Shown here piece by piece: positions 33,976-42,196 of a stretch of 64,000 nt of DNA. The position numbers were made by a program, and so were the translations under genes. The notes under the pieces were generated by a model. That model was not told where the DNA came from. It did no database searches and worked only from the letters and a program-made list of their open reading frames with translations. The stretch's first letter is position 1. Every line of letters begins with the position of its first letter. Source of the stretch: Microlunatus parietis (lineage in GTDB: Bacteria > Actinomycetota > Actinomycetes > Propionibacteriales > Propionibacteriaceae); the NCBI RefSeq assembly GCF_013407955.1, contig NZ_JACCBU010000001.1:3100001-3164000 (forward strand). Reading direction: 5' to 3'.

Positions 33976-34542
33976 TCAAGCCGCAGAACGGTCCAAGATC
34001 ACCACGGCGATCACGGCGCCTGCCCGGTCCGGTCCGAACCGCCACGAGGTCAGCCGGTCCACATACCCGCCGTCGTACGGCACCGGCACCGACACCAGCC
34101 GGTCAAGGTCATAGAGCGTGATCAAGTCGATCCGCAATGGCTCACCGCCACGGTCCACCGGCGGCCCGACCCGGAAGTCGCGCAGCATCCGGCCGCAACT
34201 CGACTCGTCGTGCCGGACTGCGCGCAGCCGGCCGTCCTTGATCATCGTCGGCTCGATGTGGAGTTCGACGCCATGGTTGTCGTAGAACTCGGTGAACGGC
34301 AGCCGCCGCTCGGGGTCGTGCCGGTCGGTACCGGTCCGGATGATCTCCGCCGCAAGCGTGTCGGCGGTCCAGCCCGGATGGTCGGTGAGCGAGATCCCAC
34401 GGATCCCGACCATCCCGGGCACCGGCTCCGCGGCCGATGCGATCGCCGCGCATCGCCGATCCAGCTCCGGCCCGATCGCGGCGTGCTGCTCCGGCGGTGC
34501 CGCCTCGTCCACGTGCGGCACCCGGATCCGTACCACCGTCAT
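33976..34542 (-). CDS. Hypothetical protein (188 aa)
   Basis: A 188-residue soluble protein beginning MTVVRIRVPHVDEAAPPEQHA. The central part, GVELHIEPTMIKDGRLRAVR, and the final strands LVSVPVPYDGGYVDRLTSWRFGPDRAGAVIAVVIL look like a beta-rich fold. I do not recognise the family. Codon use matches the chromosome. It follows the HerA-like gene on the same strand after a large hairpin, so it is probably a separate unit. Confidence 0.6.
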   Translation of the reverse strand: MTVVRIRVPHVDEAAPPEQHAAIGPELDRRCAAIASAAEPVPGMVGIRGISLTDHPGWTADTLAAEIIRTGTDRHDPERRLPFTEFYDNHGVELHIEPTMIKDGRLRAVRHDESSCGRMLRDFRVGPPVDRGGEPLRIDLITLYDLDRLVSVPVPYDGGYVDRLTSWRFGPDRAGAVIAVVILDRSAA

Positions 34543-34556
34543 GTGATCATCTCGAG

Positions 34557-34657
34557 AACCACCCCAACCATTTTCGCCGACCGGTCACTTCCGCAGCGAC
34601 ACGCCGCCAAAACGCCTGCTTTTGTGACCGGTCGGCGGAGGTTTGTTGGGGGGTGGG
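34557..34657 (-). terminator. Large inverted repeat between the HerA-like gene and its neighbour
   Basis: CGCCGACCGGTCAC at 34575-34588 is perfectly complementary to 34624-34637. Outer arms AACCACCCCAACCA and TGTTGGGGGGTGGGGT also pair with mismatches. It begins right after the stop of the minus-strand ATPase gene, so it is probably its terminator, although the 35-base loop is long. Confidence 0.6.
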
Positions 34658-34658
34658 G

Positions 34659-36272
34659 TCAGCGGCGGCGGCGGGCGGTGCCGAAGAGGCCTCGAATGAT
34701 CTCGCGGCCGGCGGTGTTCACCAGCTGCTTGAACATGCTGTTCGAGGTCACCTGTTCGATCAGGCTCTTCTCCTTGCGGCCGCGACGCTCGGGTTCCGGC
34801 GCTGGTGCCTCCGGAGCGGGAGCCGGGGCCTGTTCCTGGGCCGCCGCGGCGGCGCCGGCTTCCAGCTTCTTGGCCAGCAGTTCCCGGGCGGACTCGCGAT
34901 CCACCGGCTCGCCGTACTTCGCCTTCAACGGGGAGCCGTTGACGGCCTGGGTCATCCGCTCGGCGGGCATCGGGCCCATCAGGGACTGCGGCGCCCGCAT
35001 CCGGGTCCAGGCCACCGGGGTCGGCGCGCCGTCGGGATCCATCACGGTGACGATCGCCTCGCCGATGCCGAGATGTTGCAGAGCCTCGGCCAGGTCGTAG
35101 TGCGACTTCGGGAACGTCGACACGGTCTGCTTCAGCGCCTTCGCGTCGTTCGGCGTGTGCGCGCGCAGCTGGTGCTGCACCCGCGACCCGAGCTGGGCGA
35201 GCACCTCGTCCGGCACGTCGCCCGGGGTCTGGGTGACGAAGAAGACGCCGACACCCTTCGACCGGATCAGCCGTACGGTCTGCGCGATCGAGTCGAGGAA
35301 CGCCTTCGAGGCGTCGTTGAACAACAGGTGCGCCTCGTCGAAGAAGAAGATCAACTTCGGCTTGTCCACGTCGCCCACCTCGGGCAGATCGTGAAACAGG
35401 TCCGCCAGCAGCCACATCAGGAACGTGGAGAAGACGGCCGGCCGGTCCTGCAGGTTCGGCAGCTCGAGCAGCGAGATCACGCCCCGGCCGTCCTCGGCGG
35501 TCCGGAGCAGGTCGGCCGAGTCGAACTCGGGCTCGCCGAAGAACGCCTCGGCGCCCTGGTCGGAGAAGGTGATCAAGGACCGCAGGATCACCCCTGCCGT
35601 CGCCGCGGACAGACCGCCGATCGCCTTCAGCTCCGCCTTGCCCTCGTCGCTGGTCAGATGCTGCAGTACGGCGCGCAGGTCGGACAGGTCGAGCAGCGGC
35701 AGGCCGGCCTGGTCGGCGTAGTGGAAGACCAGCCCGAGCGAGGACTCCTGGACGTCGTTCAGCCCGAGCACCTTCGACAGCAGCACCGGTCCGAACGAGC
35801 TCATCGTGGCCCGGATCGGCACCCCGGTGCCCTGCCCGCCGAGCGCGTAGAACTCGGTCGGGCAGGCGATCGCCTTCCAGTCCTGCCCGATCCCCGCCGT
35901 CCGGGCCAGCAGCTTCTCGCTGGACTCGCCTTCGGCGCCGATGCCGGACAGATCGCCCTTGATGTCGGCGGCGAACACGGGCACGCCGGCGGCGCTGAGC
36001 TGCTCGGCCAGCAACTGCAGGGTCTTGGTCTTGCCGGTACCGGTCGCGCCGGCCACCAGGCCGTGCCGGTTCATCATCCCGAGCGGCAGCCGGACGCCGG
36101 CCGCCGGCAGGGGCTTGCCGTCCTCGACGACCACGCCGAGGTCGATCGCGGCGCCCTCGAAAACGTACCCCTCGGCGATCTTGGCGACCTCCGCGGGCAG
36201 TTCCGTTGTGGCGGTTCCAGTGGTGGGCTCGGTGCCGGAATCAGTCGGCTCGGCGTGCTCGGTCATGGGCAT
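34659..36272 (-). CDS. HerA-like ATPase (DUF853 family)
   Basis: A 537-residue P-loop ATPase. Walker A is HGLVAGATGTGKTKTLQLLAEQL near residue 75, followed by VFAADIKGDLSG. Walker B is LIFFFDEAHLLF, and GVFFVTQTPGDVPDEVLAQLGSRVQHQLRA is the FtsK/HerA motor continuation. A disordered Pro/Ala/Glu segment precedes a C-terminal helix SLIEQVTSNSMFKQLVNTAGREIIRGLFG typical of DUF853. Such proteins are thought to be DNA-pumping helicases; the cellular role is unknown. Start ATG at 36272 (MPMTEH); another ATG at 36266 is possible. Confidence 0.88.
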   Translation of the reverse strand: MPMTEHAEPTDSGTEPTTGTATTELPAEVAKIAEGYVFEGAAIDLGVVVEDGKPLPAAGVRLPLGMMNRHGLVAGATGTGKTKTLQLLAEQLSAAGVPVFAADIKGDLSGIGAEGESSEKLLARTAGIGQDWKAIACPTEFYALGGQGTGVPIRATMSSFGPVLLSKVLGLNDVQESSLGLVFHYADQAGLPLLDLSDLRAVLQHLTSDEGKAELKAIGGLSAATAGVILRSLITFSDQGAEAFFGEPEFDSADLLRTAEDGRGVISLLELPNLQDRPAVFSTFLMWLLADLFHDLPEVGDVDKPKLIFFFDEAHLLFNDASKAFLDSIAQTVRLIRSKGVGVFFVTQTPGDVPDEVLAQLGSRVQHQLRAHTPNDAKALKQTVSTFPKSHYDLAEALQHLGIGEAIVTVMDPDGAPTPVAWTRMRAPQSLMGPMPAERMTQAVNGSPLKAKYGEPVDRESARELLAKKLEAGAAAAAQEQAPAPAPEAPAPEPERRGRKEKSLIEQVTSNSMFKQLVNTAGREIIRGLFGTARRRR

Positions 36273-36373
36273 CAGATTTCCATATCCGACTGGCGAGACG
36301 GTAGACCCGCGCATGCGAAACCGTTACGCGGCCGTGTTCGGTGCCCTGCCACCTTTGTGAATAGAGTGTCACA

Positions 36374-36667
36374 GTGATTTTCAAGCGTGTCGGTGACGTA
36401 CGTCCCTACCCGGACCACGGGTACGCCCAGAAACAATGGGCAGCGATCGCTCCGCACCAGGTTCGCTTGGATCAGCTTGTCACGACGAAACGGACCCTGG
36501 ATCTGGAAGCGCTGCTCGAGGAGGACTCCACCTTCTACGGTGATCTGTTCGCCCATGTCGTGGCCTGGCGCGGTGAGCTGTACCTCGAGGACGGCCTGCA
36601 CCGGGCGCTGCGGGCGGCCCTCCAGCAGCGGCAGACCATGCATGCCCGGGTGCTCGATCTGAAGTAA
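36374..36667 (+). CDS. Conserved small protein upstream of a LytR_C gene
   Basis: A 97-residue soluble protein: MIFKRVGDVRPYPDHGYAQKQWAAIAPHQVRLDQL, then LDLEALLEEDSTFYGDLFAHVVAWRGELYLEDGLHRALRAALQQRQTMHARVL. The last part resembles ParB/VapB-like small folds, but I cannot name it with confidence. The GTG start follows TAGAGT (36362-36367) by 6 bases, a leaderless arrangement. The same order, this gene then a LytR_C gene, is common in actinobacteria. Confidence 0.72.
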   Translation: MIFKRVGDVRPYPDHGYAQKQWAAIAPHQVRLDQLVTTKRTLDLEALLEEDSTFYGDLFAHVVAWRGELYLEDGLHRALRAALQQRQTMHARVLDLK

Positions 36668-36737
36668 GGTCAGCGGCGGGCGCTGCGACTGCGGGAGGCC
36701 GCGGGCGGGTGCGCCCAGGGGAAGGGAGTTGGTTCGG

Positions 36738-37277
36738 TTGATCGGCCGGGTGTGGCGCATCGTGCGTACGCCACTGACCCTGCTCGTCCTGCTCGGAATT
36801 CTGGGTTACGGGGCCTGGTGGGGATACACGAACGTGCTCAAGCCGATCCCCCCGCTGCCGCCGACCCCGTGCGTCTCGGTCCCGGTCAAGAAGGGCGCGT
36901 TGTCGGCGAGCCAGGTGACGCTCAACATCTACAACGGCGGCAGCAAGCGCGGCCTCGCCCGCGACCTCGGCATCCGGCTGCGCGACCGCGGGTTCCGAGT
37001 GCAGAGTGAGTCCAACACCGCCGAGAAGGTCGGCGCGACGGTGATCGTCGGCCAGGGCGCGAAGAACCCCGAGGTGCTGCTGGTCAAGCAGTTCTTCCCC
37101 GGCTCCACGGTCAAGGTCGAGCCCGGCCGGGCCGACCACAGCGTCGACGTCCTGGTCGGCAACAACTGGAACTGGGACAAGCACTTCGCCGACAAGGCCA
37201 AGACCACCCTGCCGGTGAAGGCCAAGACCGTCTGCCTGCCGTCGATCCCGAAGTCGAGCGCCGCCCCCGAAGGCTGA
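36738..37277 (+). CDS. LytR C-terminal-domain membrane-anchored protein
   Basis: A 179-residue protein with a single N-terminal anchor (TPLTLLVLLGILGYGAWWGY) and an extracytoplasmic LytR_C domain: VTLNIYNGGSKRGLARDLGIRLRDRGF, TVIVGQGAKNPEVLLVKQFFP and DVLVGNNW. The domain is related to the accessory half of LytR-CpsA-Psr envelope enzymes and is thought to act at the cell wall. The TTG at 36738 is chosen because GAAGGGAG lies about 10 bases upstream; a TTG at 36729 is too close. Confidence 0.85.
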   Translation: MIGRVWRIVRTPLTLLVLLGILGYGAWWGYTNVLKPIPPLPPTPCVSVPVKKGALSASQVTLNIYNGGSKRGLARDLGIRLRDRGFRVQSESNTAEKVGATVIVGQGAKNPEVLLVKQFFPGSTVKVEPGRADHSVDVLVGNNWNWDKHFADKAKTTLPVKAKTVCLPSIPKSSAAPEG

Positions 37278-37281
37278 TCGC

Positions 37282-37448
37282 CTAGTGTCGTGCGTCCCTA
37301 GTTCCTTGACAGGTGGCGGCGTCCAGGTGCGTGCATCGCCAGGCCGACGAGGAAGACATATCGGGTCATATATCGACTGAGGAGAACGCCGCGAGGTGCG
37401 TGCCTGGGCGTCGCCAACTGTTAAGGAACTAGCGACGCACGACACTAG
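37282..37448. mobile_element. MITE-like element with 26-bp terminal inverted repeats
   Basis: The ends CTAGTGTCGTGCGTCCCTAG... (37282-37307) and their complement (37423-37448) match in 25 of 26 positions. The 115-bp interior has no gene. Both ends begin CTAG, which could be the duplicated target, as in IS5-group elements. It lies between two convergent genes, and its right end supplies the TAG stop of the antiporter gene. Confidence 0.75.
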
Positions 37449-38962
37449 TTCTCGGTGTCCTCCAGACGTTCCCGCCAACGAGCCAGCCGGCCGCTGCGGC
37501 CCAGGCTGCGCAACCGGTCCTCGGTGTGCTGGCGCAGCGTCGTCGGCGTCACGATCAACAACTCGTCGCCCTCCCGGATCCGCGTCTGCTCGGTCGGCGG
37601 GAACGGGGTGTCGTCGCGAATCACCAGCGACACCACGGTCTGGGTGCCCAGCCGGAGTTCGCCGATCTCCACCCCGATCAGCCGGGAGCCCTTCGGAATC
37701 CGTACCTGCAGCAGGTCGGCCGAGATCCGGTCCAGCGGCGCGGCCTCGACCTCGACGTCGCGCGCGGACTCCTCGTCGATGAGCCGTAGCAGCCGGGCGA
37801 CCAGCGGCAGGGTCGGCGCCTGCAGCAGGGTGGAGACGATCACGAAGACGAGTACGACGTCGAACAGGAAGGCGCCGCCGGCGACGTCCTCGGAGAGCGG
37901 GATGGTCGCGAGCACGATCGGTATGGCACCGCGCAGCCCCGCCCAGGACAGGAACGCCTGCTGCCGCAGCGGGATTCGAAACCAGGGCGCCACCACCAGG
38001 ATCGAGACCGGCCTGGCGACGAAGGTGAGGACCGCGCCGGCCGCCAGCGCGATCAGGACGGCCTGCAGGGTGACCCGGTTCGGACTGGCCAGCAGCCCAA
38101 GCATGATGAACAGGCCGATCTGGGCGATCCAGCCGATCCCCTCGACGAACGAACGCGTGGCGCCGCGGTGCGGCAGTTGCGCGTTGCCGAGCAGCAGCGC
38201 ACAGATGTAGACCGCGGCGAAGCCGCTGGTGTTCAGGGTCGCCCCGACGGAGTACGCGAACACGGTCCAGACCAGCGCCGCGAGCGGGTAGAGCCCGGAC
38301 GACGGCAGCGCCACCCGGCGCAGGATCTGCACCCCGACCCAGCCGAGGGCGATCCCGATCACCCCACCGGCCACCAGCTGGAACGTGATCATGACGGCCA
38401 CCCCGGCGAAGCCTCCGGCACCCTGGGGCTGATCGCCGGTCGCGGCGGCACTGGCCAGCACGACCAGCAGCACGGTCGGCGCGTCGTTGAGCCCCGATTC
38501 GGCCTCCAGCGCGCCTCGCAGCCGGTGCGGGATCGGCACTCGGCGCAGCACGGAGAAGACCGCGGCCGCGTCGGTCGGCGACGTCACCGCGCCGAGCAGC
38601 ACCGCGATCCAGAGGTCCAGACCGAGCACGAAGTGCCCGAACAGGGTCATCAGGGCGACACTGACGAAGATCCCGCCGGTGGCCAGCACCCCGGCCACGC
38701 CGACCGAGCTCCGGATGTCGTGCCAGCGCGTCGTCAGGCCACCCTCGGCCAGGATCAACACCAGCGCTCCAAAGCCGAGCGCGCGGGCCAGGTCCGGGTC
38801 GGAGAACTGCAGCCCGAGCCCGGAATCCCCCATCAGCATGCCGAGCCCGAGGAACAGCAACAGCGACGGCAGCCCGATCCGGGCGCCGAGCCGGGCCGCG
38901 ATGATCGCGGCGATCAACACGACGGCACTGACCAGCAGAATGCCGTCGAGATTGATCTCCAT
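37445..38962 (-). CDS. Potassium/proton antiporter (NhaP2/CvrA-like, CPA family)
   Basis: A 505-residue carrier. Residues 5-385 form 12-13 membrane helices with LLLFLGLGMLMGDSGLG, VTSPTDAAAVFSVLR and AESGLNDAPTVLLV, where the Asp residues carry ions in CPA antiporters, and FLSWAGLRGAIPIVLA. Residues 400-475 form a cytoplasmic RCK_C/TrkA_C domain (IPKGSRLIGVEIGELRLG) that gates by ligand. It should exchange cytoplasmic K+ (or Na+) for H+. Its stop codon lies within the terminal repeat of the MITE. Confidence 0.9.
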   Translation of the reverse strand: MEINLDGILLVSAVVLIAAIIAARLGARIGLPSLLLFLGLGMLMGDSGLGLQFSDPDLARALGFGALVLILAEGGLTTRWHDIRSSVGVAGVLATGGIFVSVALMTLFGHFVLGLDLWIAVLLGAVTSPTDAAAVFSVLRRVPIPHRLRGALEAESGLNDAPTVLLVVLASAAATGDQPQGAGGFAGVAVMITFQLVAGGVIGIALGWVGVQILRRVALPSSGLYPLAALVWTVFAYSVGATLNTSGFAAVYICALLLGNAQLPHRGATRSFVEGIGWIAQIGLFIMLGLLASPNRVTLQAVLIALAAGAVLTFVARPVSILVVAPWFRIPLRQQAFLSWAGLRGAIPIVLATIPLSEDVAGGAFLFDVVLVFVIVSTLLQAPTLPLVARLLRLIDEESARDVEVEAAPLDRISADLLQVRIPKGSRLIGVEIGELRLGTQTVVSLVIRDDTPFPPTEQTRIREGDELLIVTPTTLRQHTEDRLRSLGRSGRLARWRERLEDTEN

Positions 38963-39053
38963 CCGGTCATTTTCGCTGGTCGGCCGCCGGATCCCGGACG
39001 TCGGGGCCGTGTCCGGACCAGCCGGAGGTCAACCGTTACCGAGGGTGGGGACA

Positions 39054-39089
39054 GGGAAGCCCGCGTCCACGGGTGGACGCGGGCTTCCC
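39054..39089 (-). terminator. Terminator hairpin after tRNA-Ser(CGA)
   Basis: GGGAAGCCCGCGTCCAC at 39054-39070 and its full complement at 39073-39089 make a 16-17-bp stem. It stands directly downstream of the minus-strand tRNA. There is no T run. Confidence 0.75.
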
Positions 39090-39093
39090 AGAG

Positions 39094-39178
39094 CGGTGGC
39101 GGCGGGATTTGAACCCGCGGAGGCTTTCACCTCACGCGCTTTCGAGGCGCGCTCTTTAGGCCGCTCAGACACGCCACC
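39094..39178 (-). tRNA. tRNA-Ser(CGA)
   Basis: On the minus strand GGTGGCG pairs with CGCCACC as the acceptor stem. The anticodon loop CCTCGAAAG carries CGA, there is a long variable arm, and the T arm is GCGGGTTCAAATCCCGC. CCA is not encoded. It is intact and carries no sign of an integrated element. Confidence 0.95.
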
Positions 39179-39227
39179 GCCGAAGAGCGTACCCAATCCG
39201 GATGGGTCGGCGCGAATCGAAACGCCT

Positions 39228-39695
39228 CTACCGGCGGTCGCCGAAGAAGTCCTTGAGGACGGCGCCGCACTCGTCGGCCAGGATGCCGCCCATCACCTCG
39301 ACCCGGTGGTTCAGTCGCCGGTCCCGTACGACGTCCCAGAGCGAGGCGACCGCGCCGGCCTTCGGGTCGTACGCGCCGAAGACCAGCTGCCCGATCCGGG
39401 CCAGCACCAGGGCTCCCGCGCACATGGTGCACGGCTCCAGGGTGACCACGAGCGTGCAGCCGTCCAGCCGCCAGGCGTCCGGGCGGTGGCCGAGCGCCGC
39501 GGCGGCCCGGCGCAGCGCCAGGATCTCGGCGTGTGCGGTCGGGTCGCCGGTCTGCTCGCGTTCGTTGCCGGCCGCCGCGATCAGTTCGCCGGCGGGGTCG
39601 AGCAGCACCGCACCCACGGGTACGTCACCGTGCCCGGCCGCCGCGGCGGCCTGGTCGAGGGCGACCCGCATCGCCGGGTCCCAGCGGCTGGGCAC
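39228..39695 (-). CDS. tadA: tRNA-specific adenosine deaminase
   Basis: A 155-residue cytidine-deaminase-fold enzyme with zinc ligands in THAEILALR (HAE with the catalytic Glu) and LEPCTMCAGALV (PCxxC). VPVGAVLLDPAGELIAAAGNERE and the GAYDPKAGAVAS segment are TadA-specific. It converts adenosine to inosine at the wobble position of tRNA-Arg(ACG). GTG start (VPSRWDP); an internal ATG (MRVALDQ) is possible. It lies 36 bases after the tRNA adenosine deaminase-associated gene, its usual partner. Confidence 0.93.
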   Translation of the reverse strand: MPSRWDPAMRVALDQAAAAAGHGDVPVGAVLLDPAGELIAAAGNEREQTGDPTAHAEILALRRAAAALGHRPDAWRLDGCTLVVTLEPCTMCAGALVLARIGQLVFGAYDPKAGAVASLWDVVRDRRLNHRVEVMGGILADECGAVLKDFFGDRR

Positions 39696-39731
39696 CGTGA
39701 TCAGGCGTTCGTGATCATGAAGATCAGTTGA

Positions 39732-40421
39732 TCAACGGAAGGTGGACTGGACGACCCGGCGGAACTCCGAGCCGATCTTGAGCTTGTCGACGATCTGATA
39801 CACCAGGTCCTCGCTGGTCTCGTCAAGATCGCTGCTGATCGCCTCCAGCTCGAACGAGCCGATCCCGAGGTCGGTCAGCAGATCAAGATCACCGAGCGGT
39901 TCGTCGTTGTCCGGCACCGGGATGCCGTGGAAGTCGGCGACGTCGCGCGCGATGGGCCACTCGTCGCCCGCACCGCCGTCGGACAACAGCACCTGGACCA
40001 GCTTGCCGCGGACCCTGGTGATCACGAACACGGACTGGGTCAGCGAGACGAACCCGAGCGTTCCTCCGTCGCCGGGGTACCGCCGCAGTTCGTCGATCAA
40101 TTCCTCCAGGTCGTTGGCCAGGTCCTTGCGCAGCCCTTGCGCGACCGCCTGGCCGTCCTCCCGGTACGCGGCGACGACGAAGTCGATCTCGTCGTCGGTC
40201 GCGTCCTCAAGATCATCATCGTCGTAGTCGTCATCGTCGTCGTCGTCGAAGTCGTCGTCATCATCGTCGTCGCTGTCGTCGACATCGTCGAGGTCAAGAT
40301 CATCGGAATCAGACAAGTCCTCATCCGTACTCCGAGCATCGGTCCCCGTACCGGTCCGGCCCCGCGCACGCGAGGACCCCAGATCGAACGACTCGTACTC
40401 GTCGTCGTCAAAGTCACTCAT
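39732..40421 (-). CDS. tRNA adenosine deaminase-associated protein
   Basis: A 229-residue protein typical of actinobacteria beside tadA. Residues 20-80 are an extremely acidic tract, with runs of Asp broken by Tyr and Phe. The conserved domain follows: [79 protein letters not shown]. The biochemical role is unknown. The ATG at 40421 has GGGAAGG upstream; the longer frame adds no conserved residues. The low-complexity coding repeat (GTC/ATC-rich on the plus strand, 40195-40315) is unusual but in frame. Confidence 0.9.
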   Translation of the reverse strand: MSDFDDDEYESFDLGSSRARGRTGTGTDARSTDEDLSDSDDLDLDDVDDSDDDDDDDFDDDDDDDYDDDDLEDATDDEIDFVVAAYREDGQAVAQGLRKDLANDLEELIDELRRYPGDGGTLGFVSLTQSVFVITRVRGKLVQVLLSDGGAGDEWPIARDVADFHGIPVPDNDEPLGDLDLLTDLGIGSFELEAISSDLDETSEDLVYQIVDKLKIGSEFRRVVQSTFR

Positions 40422-40558
40422 CAGCCTTCCCTTCATTCGCCACCCAATGGTGGCAGAACAAGGCAACAGGCACATCCTCGCGGGGTCAACTGATACCCGC
40501 TCTTGACCTCATCGGCGCCCCTACGGACGGAACCGCGATCTGTGGCACGCTCTACGCC

Positions 40559-41200
40559 ATGGAACTTCGGGTTGTCGACCATCCCCTGGTGGCGCACAAG
40601 TTGACCGCACTGCGCGACGAGCGTACGGACTCGCCGACCTTCCGGCACCTGACCGAGGAACTGGTCACCCTGCTGGCGTACGAGGCGACCCGGGAGGTCC
40701 GGGTGACGCCGCACACGGTGCGGACCCCGATCGCTGACTGTGTCGGCGTGAAACTCGCCCAGCCACGGCCGATGGTGGTGCCGATCCTGCGCGCCGGCCT
40801 GGGAATGCTGGAGGGGATGACCCGGCTCATCCCGACCGCCGAGGTGGGTTTCGTCGGCATGGTCCGGGACGAGGCGACCCTGGAGGCCTCGACGTACGCG
40901 GAGCGGCTGCCGGAGGACCTGTCCGGCCGCCAGTGCTACGTCCTCGATCCGATGCTGGCCACCGGCGGCACCCTGGCAGCGGCGGTGAAATACCTCGTCG
41001 ATCGCGGCGCCGATCACATCACCTGCATCTGCCTGCTGGCCGCGCCGGAGGGGATCGCCCGGGTCGAGGGGCTGCTCAACGATCTTCAGGTGCCCTGCCA
41101 TCTGGTCACCGCCGCCGTCGACGAACGGCTCAACGAGGTCGGCTACATCGTGCCGGGGCTCGGCGACGCCGGCGACCGGCTGTACGGCGTCGTCGATTGA
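40559..41200 (+). CDS. upp: Uracil phosphoribosyltransferase
   Basis: A 213-residue enzyme that converts uracil and PRPP to [23 protein letters not shown] is the family opening, [14 protein letters not shown] and the PRPP loop [18 protein letters not shown] follow, and the uracil-binding end reads [19 protein letters not shown]. Length and motifs are complete. It is divergent from the tRNA deaminase-associated gene and stands alone as a pyrimidine salvage gene. Confidence 0.96.
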   Translation: MELRVVDHPLVAHKLTALRDERTDSPTFRHLTEELVTLLAYEATREVRVTPHTVRTPIADCVGVKLAQPRPMVVPILRAGLGMLEGMTRLIPTAEVGFVGMVRDEATLEASTYAERLPEDLSGRQCYVLDPMLATGGTLAAAVKYLVDRGADHITCICLLAAPEGIARVEGLLNDLQVPCHLVTAAVDERLNEVGYIVPGLGDAGDRLYGVVD

Positions 41201-41240
41201 GCCGGATCGAACCGGTCCGACCGAGCGCCGATTCGTTGCG

Positions 41241-41543
41241 TCAAGCAACCGAGGAGAACTGAACCCTCAGTCCGAGTGCCTTGGCGACCTTGACGATCGT
41301 GGAGAAGCTCGGGTTACCGTCGGCCGACAGCGCCTTGTAGAGGCCCTCCCTGCTCATGCCGACTCGGCGAGCGAGCTCGCTGATGTTTCCCGAGCGGGCC
41401 ACCGTTCCGAGCGCTTGGGCGATGAGTGCCGGATCGTCGTCCGCCTCCTCCAGCGCAACCTCGAGGTAGGCCGAAGCCCGCTCGATGTCGACGAGGTAGT
41501 CGGCGGAGTCGAACCGGCCGAACGTCTCACTCTTCTTGATCAT
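41241..41543 (-). CDS. Addiction-module antidote protein (HTH, HigA/XRE-like)
   Basis: A 100-residue antitoxin: FDSADYLVDIERASAYLEVALEEADDDPALIAQALGTVARSGNISELARRVGMSREGLYKALSADGNPSFSTIVKVAKALGLRVQF, the standard form of the RelE/HigB-type killer's partner, with HTH at about residues 52-72. It would neutralise the toxin and repress the module. The toxin gene before it is reduced to its last 41 codons, so the antitoxin is now an orphan. The start overlaps the toxin frame by 17 bases. Confidence 0.88.
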   Translation of the reverse strand: MIKKSETFGRFDSADYLVDIERASAYLEVALEEADDDPALIAQALGTVARSGNISELARRVGMSREGLYKALSADGNPSFSTIVKVAKALGLRVQFSSVA

Positions 41544-41652
41544 TCTTCTTCGACTCCTTCCACTCCTGGGCGATCTCTCGCGCACGCTCGATGTCATCCT
41601 CCTGGCCCGACTTCGTACCGCCACACAGCAGCAGGATCACCACCTCGACCAC
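41527..41652 (-). pseudogene. C-terminal remnant of a RelE/HigB-type toxin
   Basis: The frame from the GTG opposite 41650-41652 reads VVILLLCGGTKSGQEDDIERAREIAQEWKES before a stop. This is the conserved C-terminal part of the addiction-module killer protein; the complete family is about 100 residues. A TGA lies in frame directly upstream, and the N-terminal half is missing. It overlaps the antitoxin in the usual way. Confidence 0.75.
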
Positions 41653-41657
41653 ATGTC

Positions 41658-41677
41658 AACTGTGGTTCACAGTTTAG
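41658..41677 (-). promoter_or_regulatory. Palindromic operator overlapping a -10-like box
   Basis: AACTGTG (41658-41664), GTT, CACAGTT (41668-41674) form a 7-bp palindrome. The minus strand reads TAAACT opposite 41672-41677, overlapping it. Such a site fits autoregulation by the antitoxin downstream. Confidence 0.5.
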
Positions 41678-41695
41678 CGCGTTGCAACAGCTGGC

Positions 41696-41828
41696 CTCAG
41701 TAGTAGTACGGGAAGGCGGACCAGTCCGGCGGGCGCTTCTCCAGGAAGGCGTTGCGGCCTTCGACGGCCTCGTCGGTCATGTACGCGAGCCGGGTGGTCT
41801 CGCCGGCGAAGACCTGCTGGCCGACCAG
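41696..41828. repeat. 133-bp perfect direct repeat, copy 1 (menB 3' end)
   Basis: Every base matches 43955-44087, the last 44 codons of menB with its stop codon. Similarity ends sharply at both sides. Confidence 0.95.
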
Positions 41829-42020
41829 CATCCTGCCCTGCTTTCGCTGGGTTGCAGACGACGTCGCAGATGTTCGAGCCCTGCCGCTCGGTGCCCAGAC
41901 GGGATTTTCTGTGCCCGTAGAGGCCCCAAGAGCGCTCTGGCACATGATCAAGAGCGCGGTAGAGCTCGCCCACCGCGTGCGGCCGAAAAGCGCGCGCACT
42001 CGGAGTGGACCTGGTCTCGG
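41696..42020 (-). pseudogene. Internally deleted menB copy
   Basis: On the minus strand, roughly 41930-42010 reads [16 protein letters not shown], a diverged match to the menB segment [16 protein letters not shown]. The next 100 bases do not match menB. From 41828 to 41696 the copy is identical to the menB 3' end. About 190 codons of the middle are therefore missing and the frame is broken. It is a dead fragment, probably from an earlier duplication or from a transferred menB-linked island. Confidence 0.7.
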
Positions 42021-42196
42021 CTTCATGATCATGATGGATTGTGGACCTATCCACCACCAGACGCGGCACGGGTTCCATCTTGGTGGATCGACGGTGTTCG
42101 GCGATCGCAGAGTGACCGGCGCCCGCCGTGCTGTTGATCATGTGATGTCGTCCCCCGTCGACCCTGGCATCGGTCTAGGATCACCAGTCCGCAATG

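Noticed and set aside
39094-39178. tRNA-Ser(CGA) as a second integration site
   Set aside because: No repeat of its 3' end is found nearby, and both flanks are ordinary genes with a normal terminator.
40195-40315. Possible microsatellite or CRISPR-like repeat of GTC/ATC units
   Set aside because: It is the in-frame Asp-rich tract of the tRNA adenosine deaminase-associated protein. No CRISPR-type repeat-spacer pattern occurs anywhere in the window.
41850-41905. Possible tRNA or tmRNA fragment containing GTTCGAGCCC
   Set aside because: No acceptor stem, D arm or anticodon arm can be drawn. The stretch sits in the non-matching middle of the dead menB copy.
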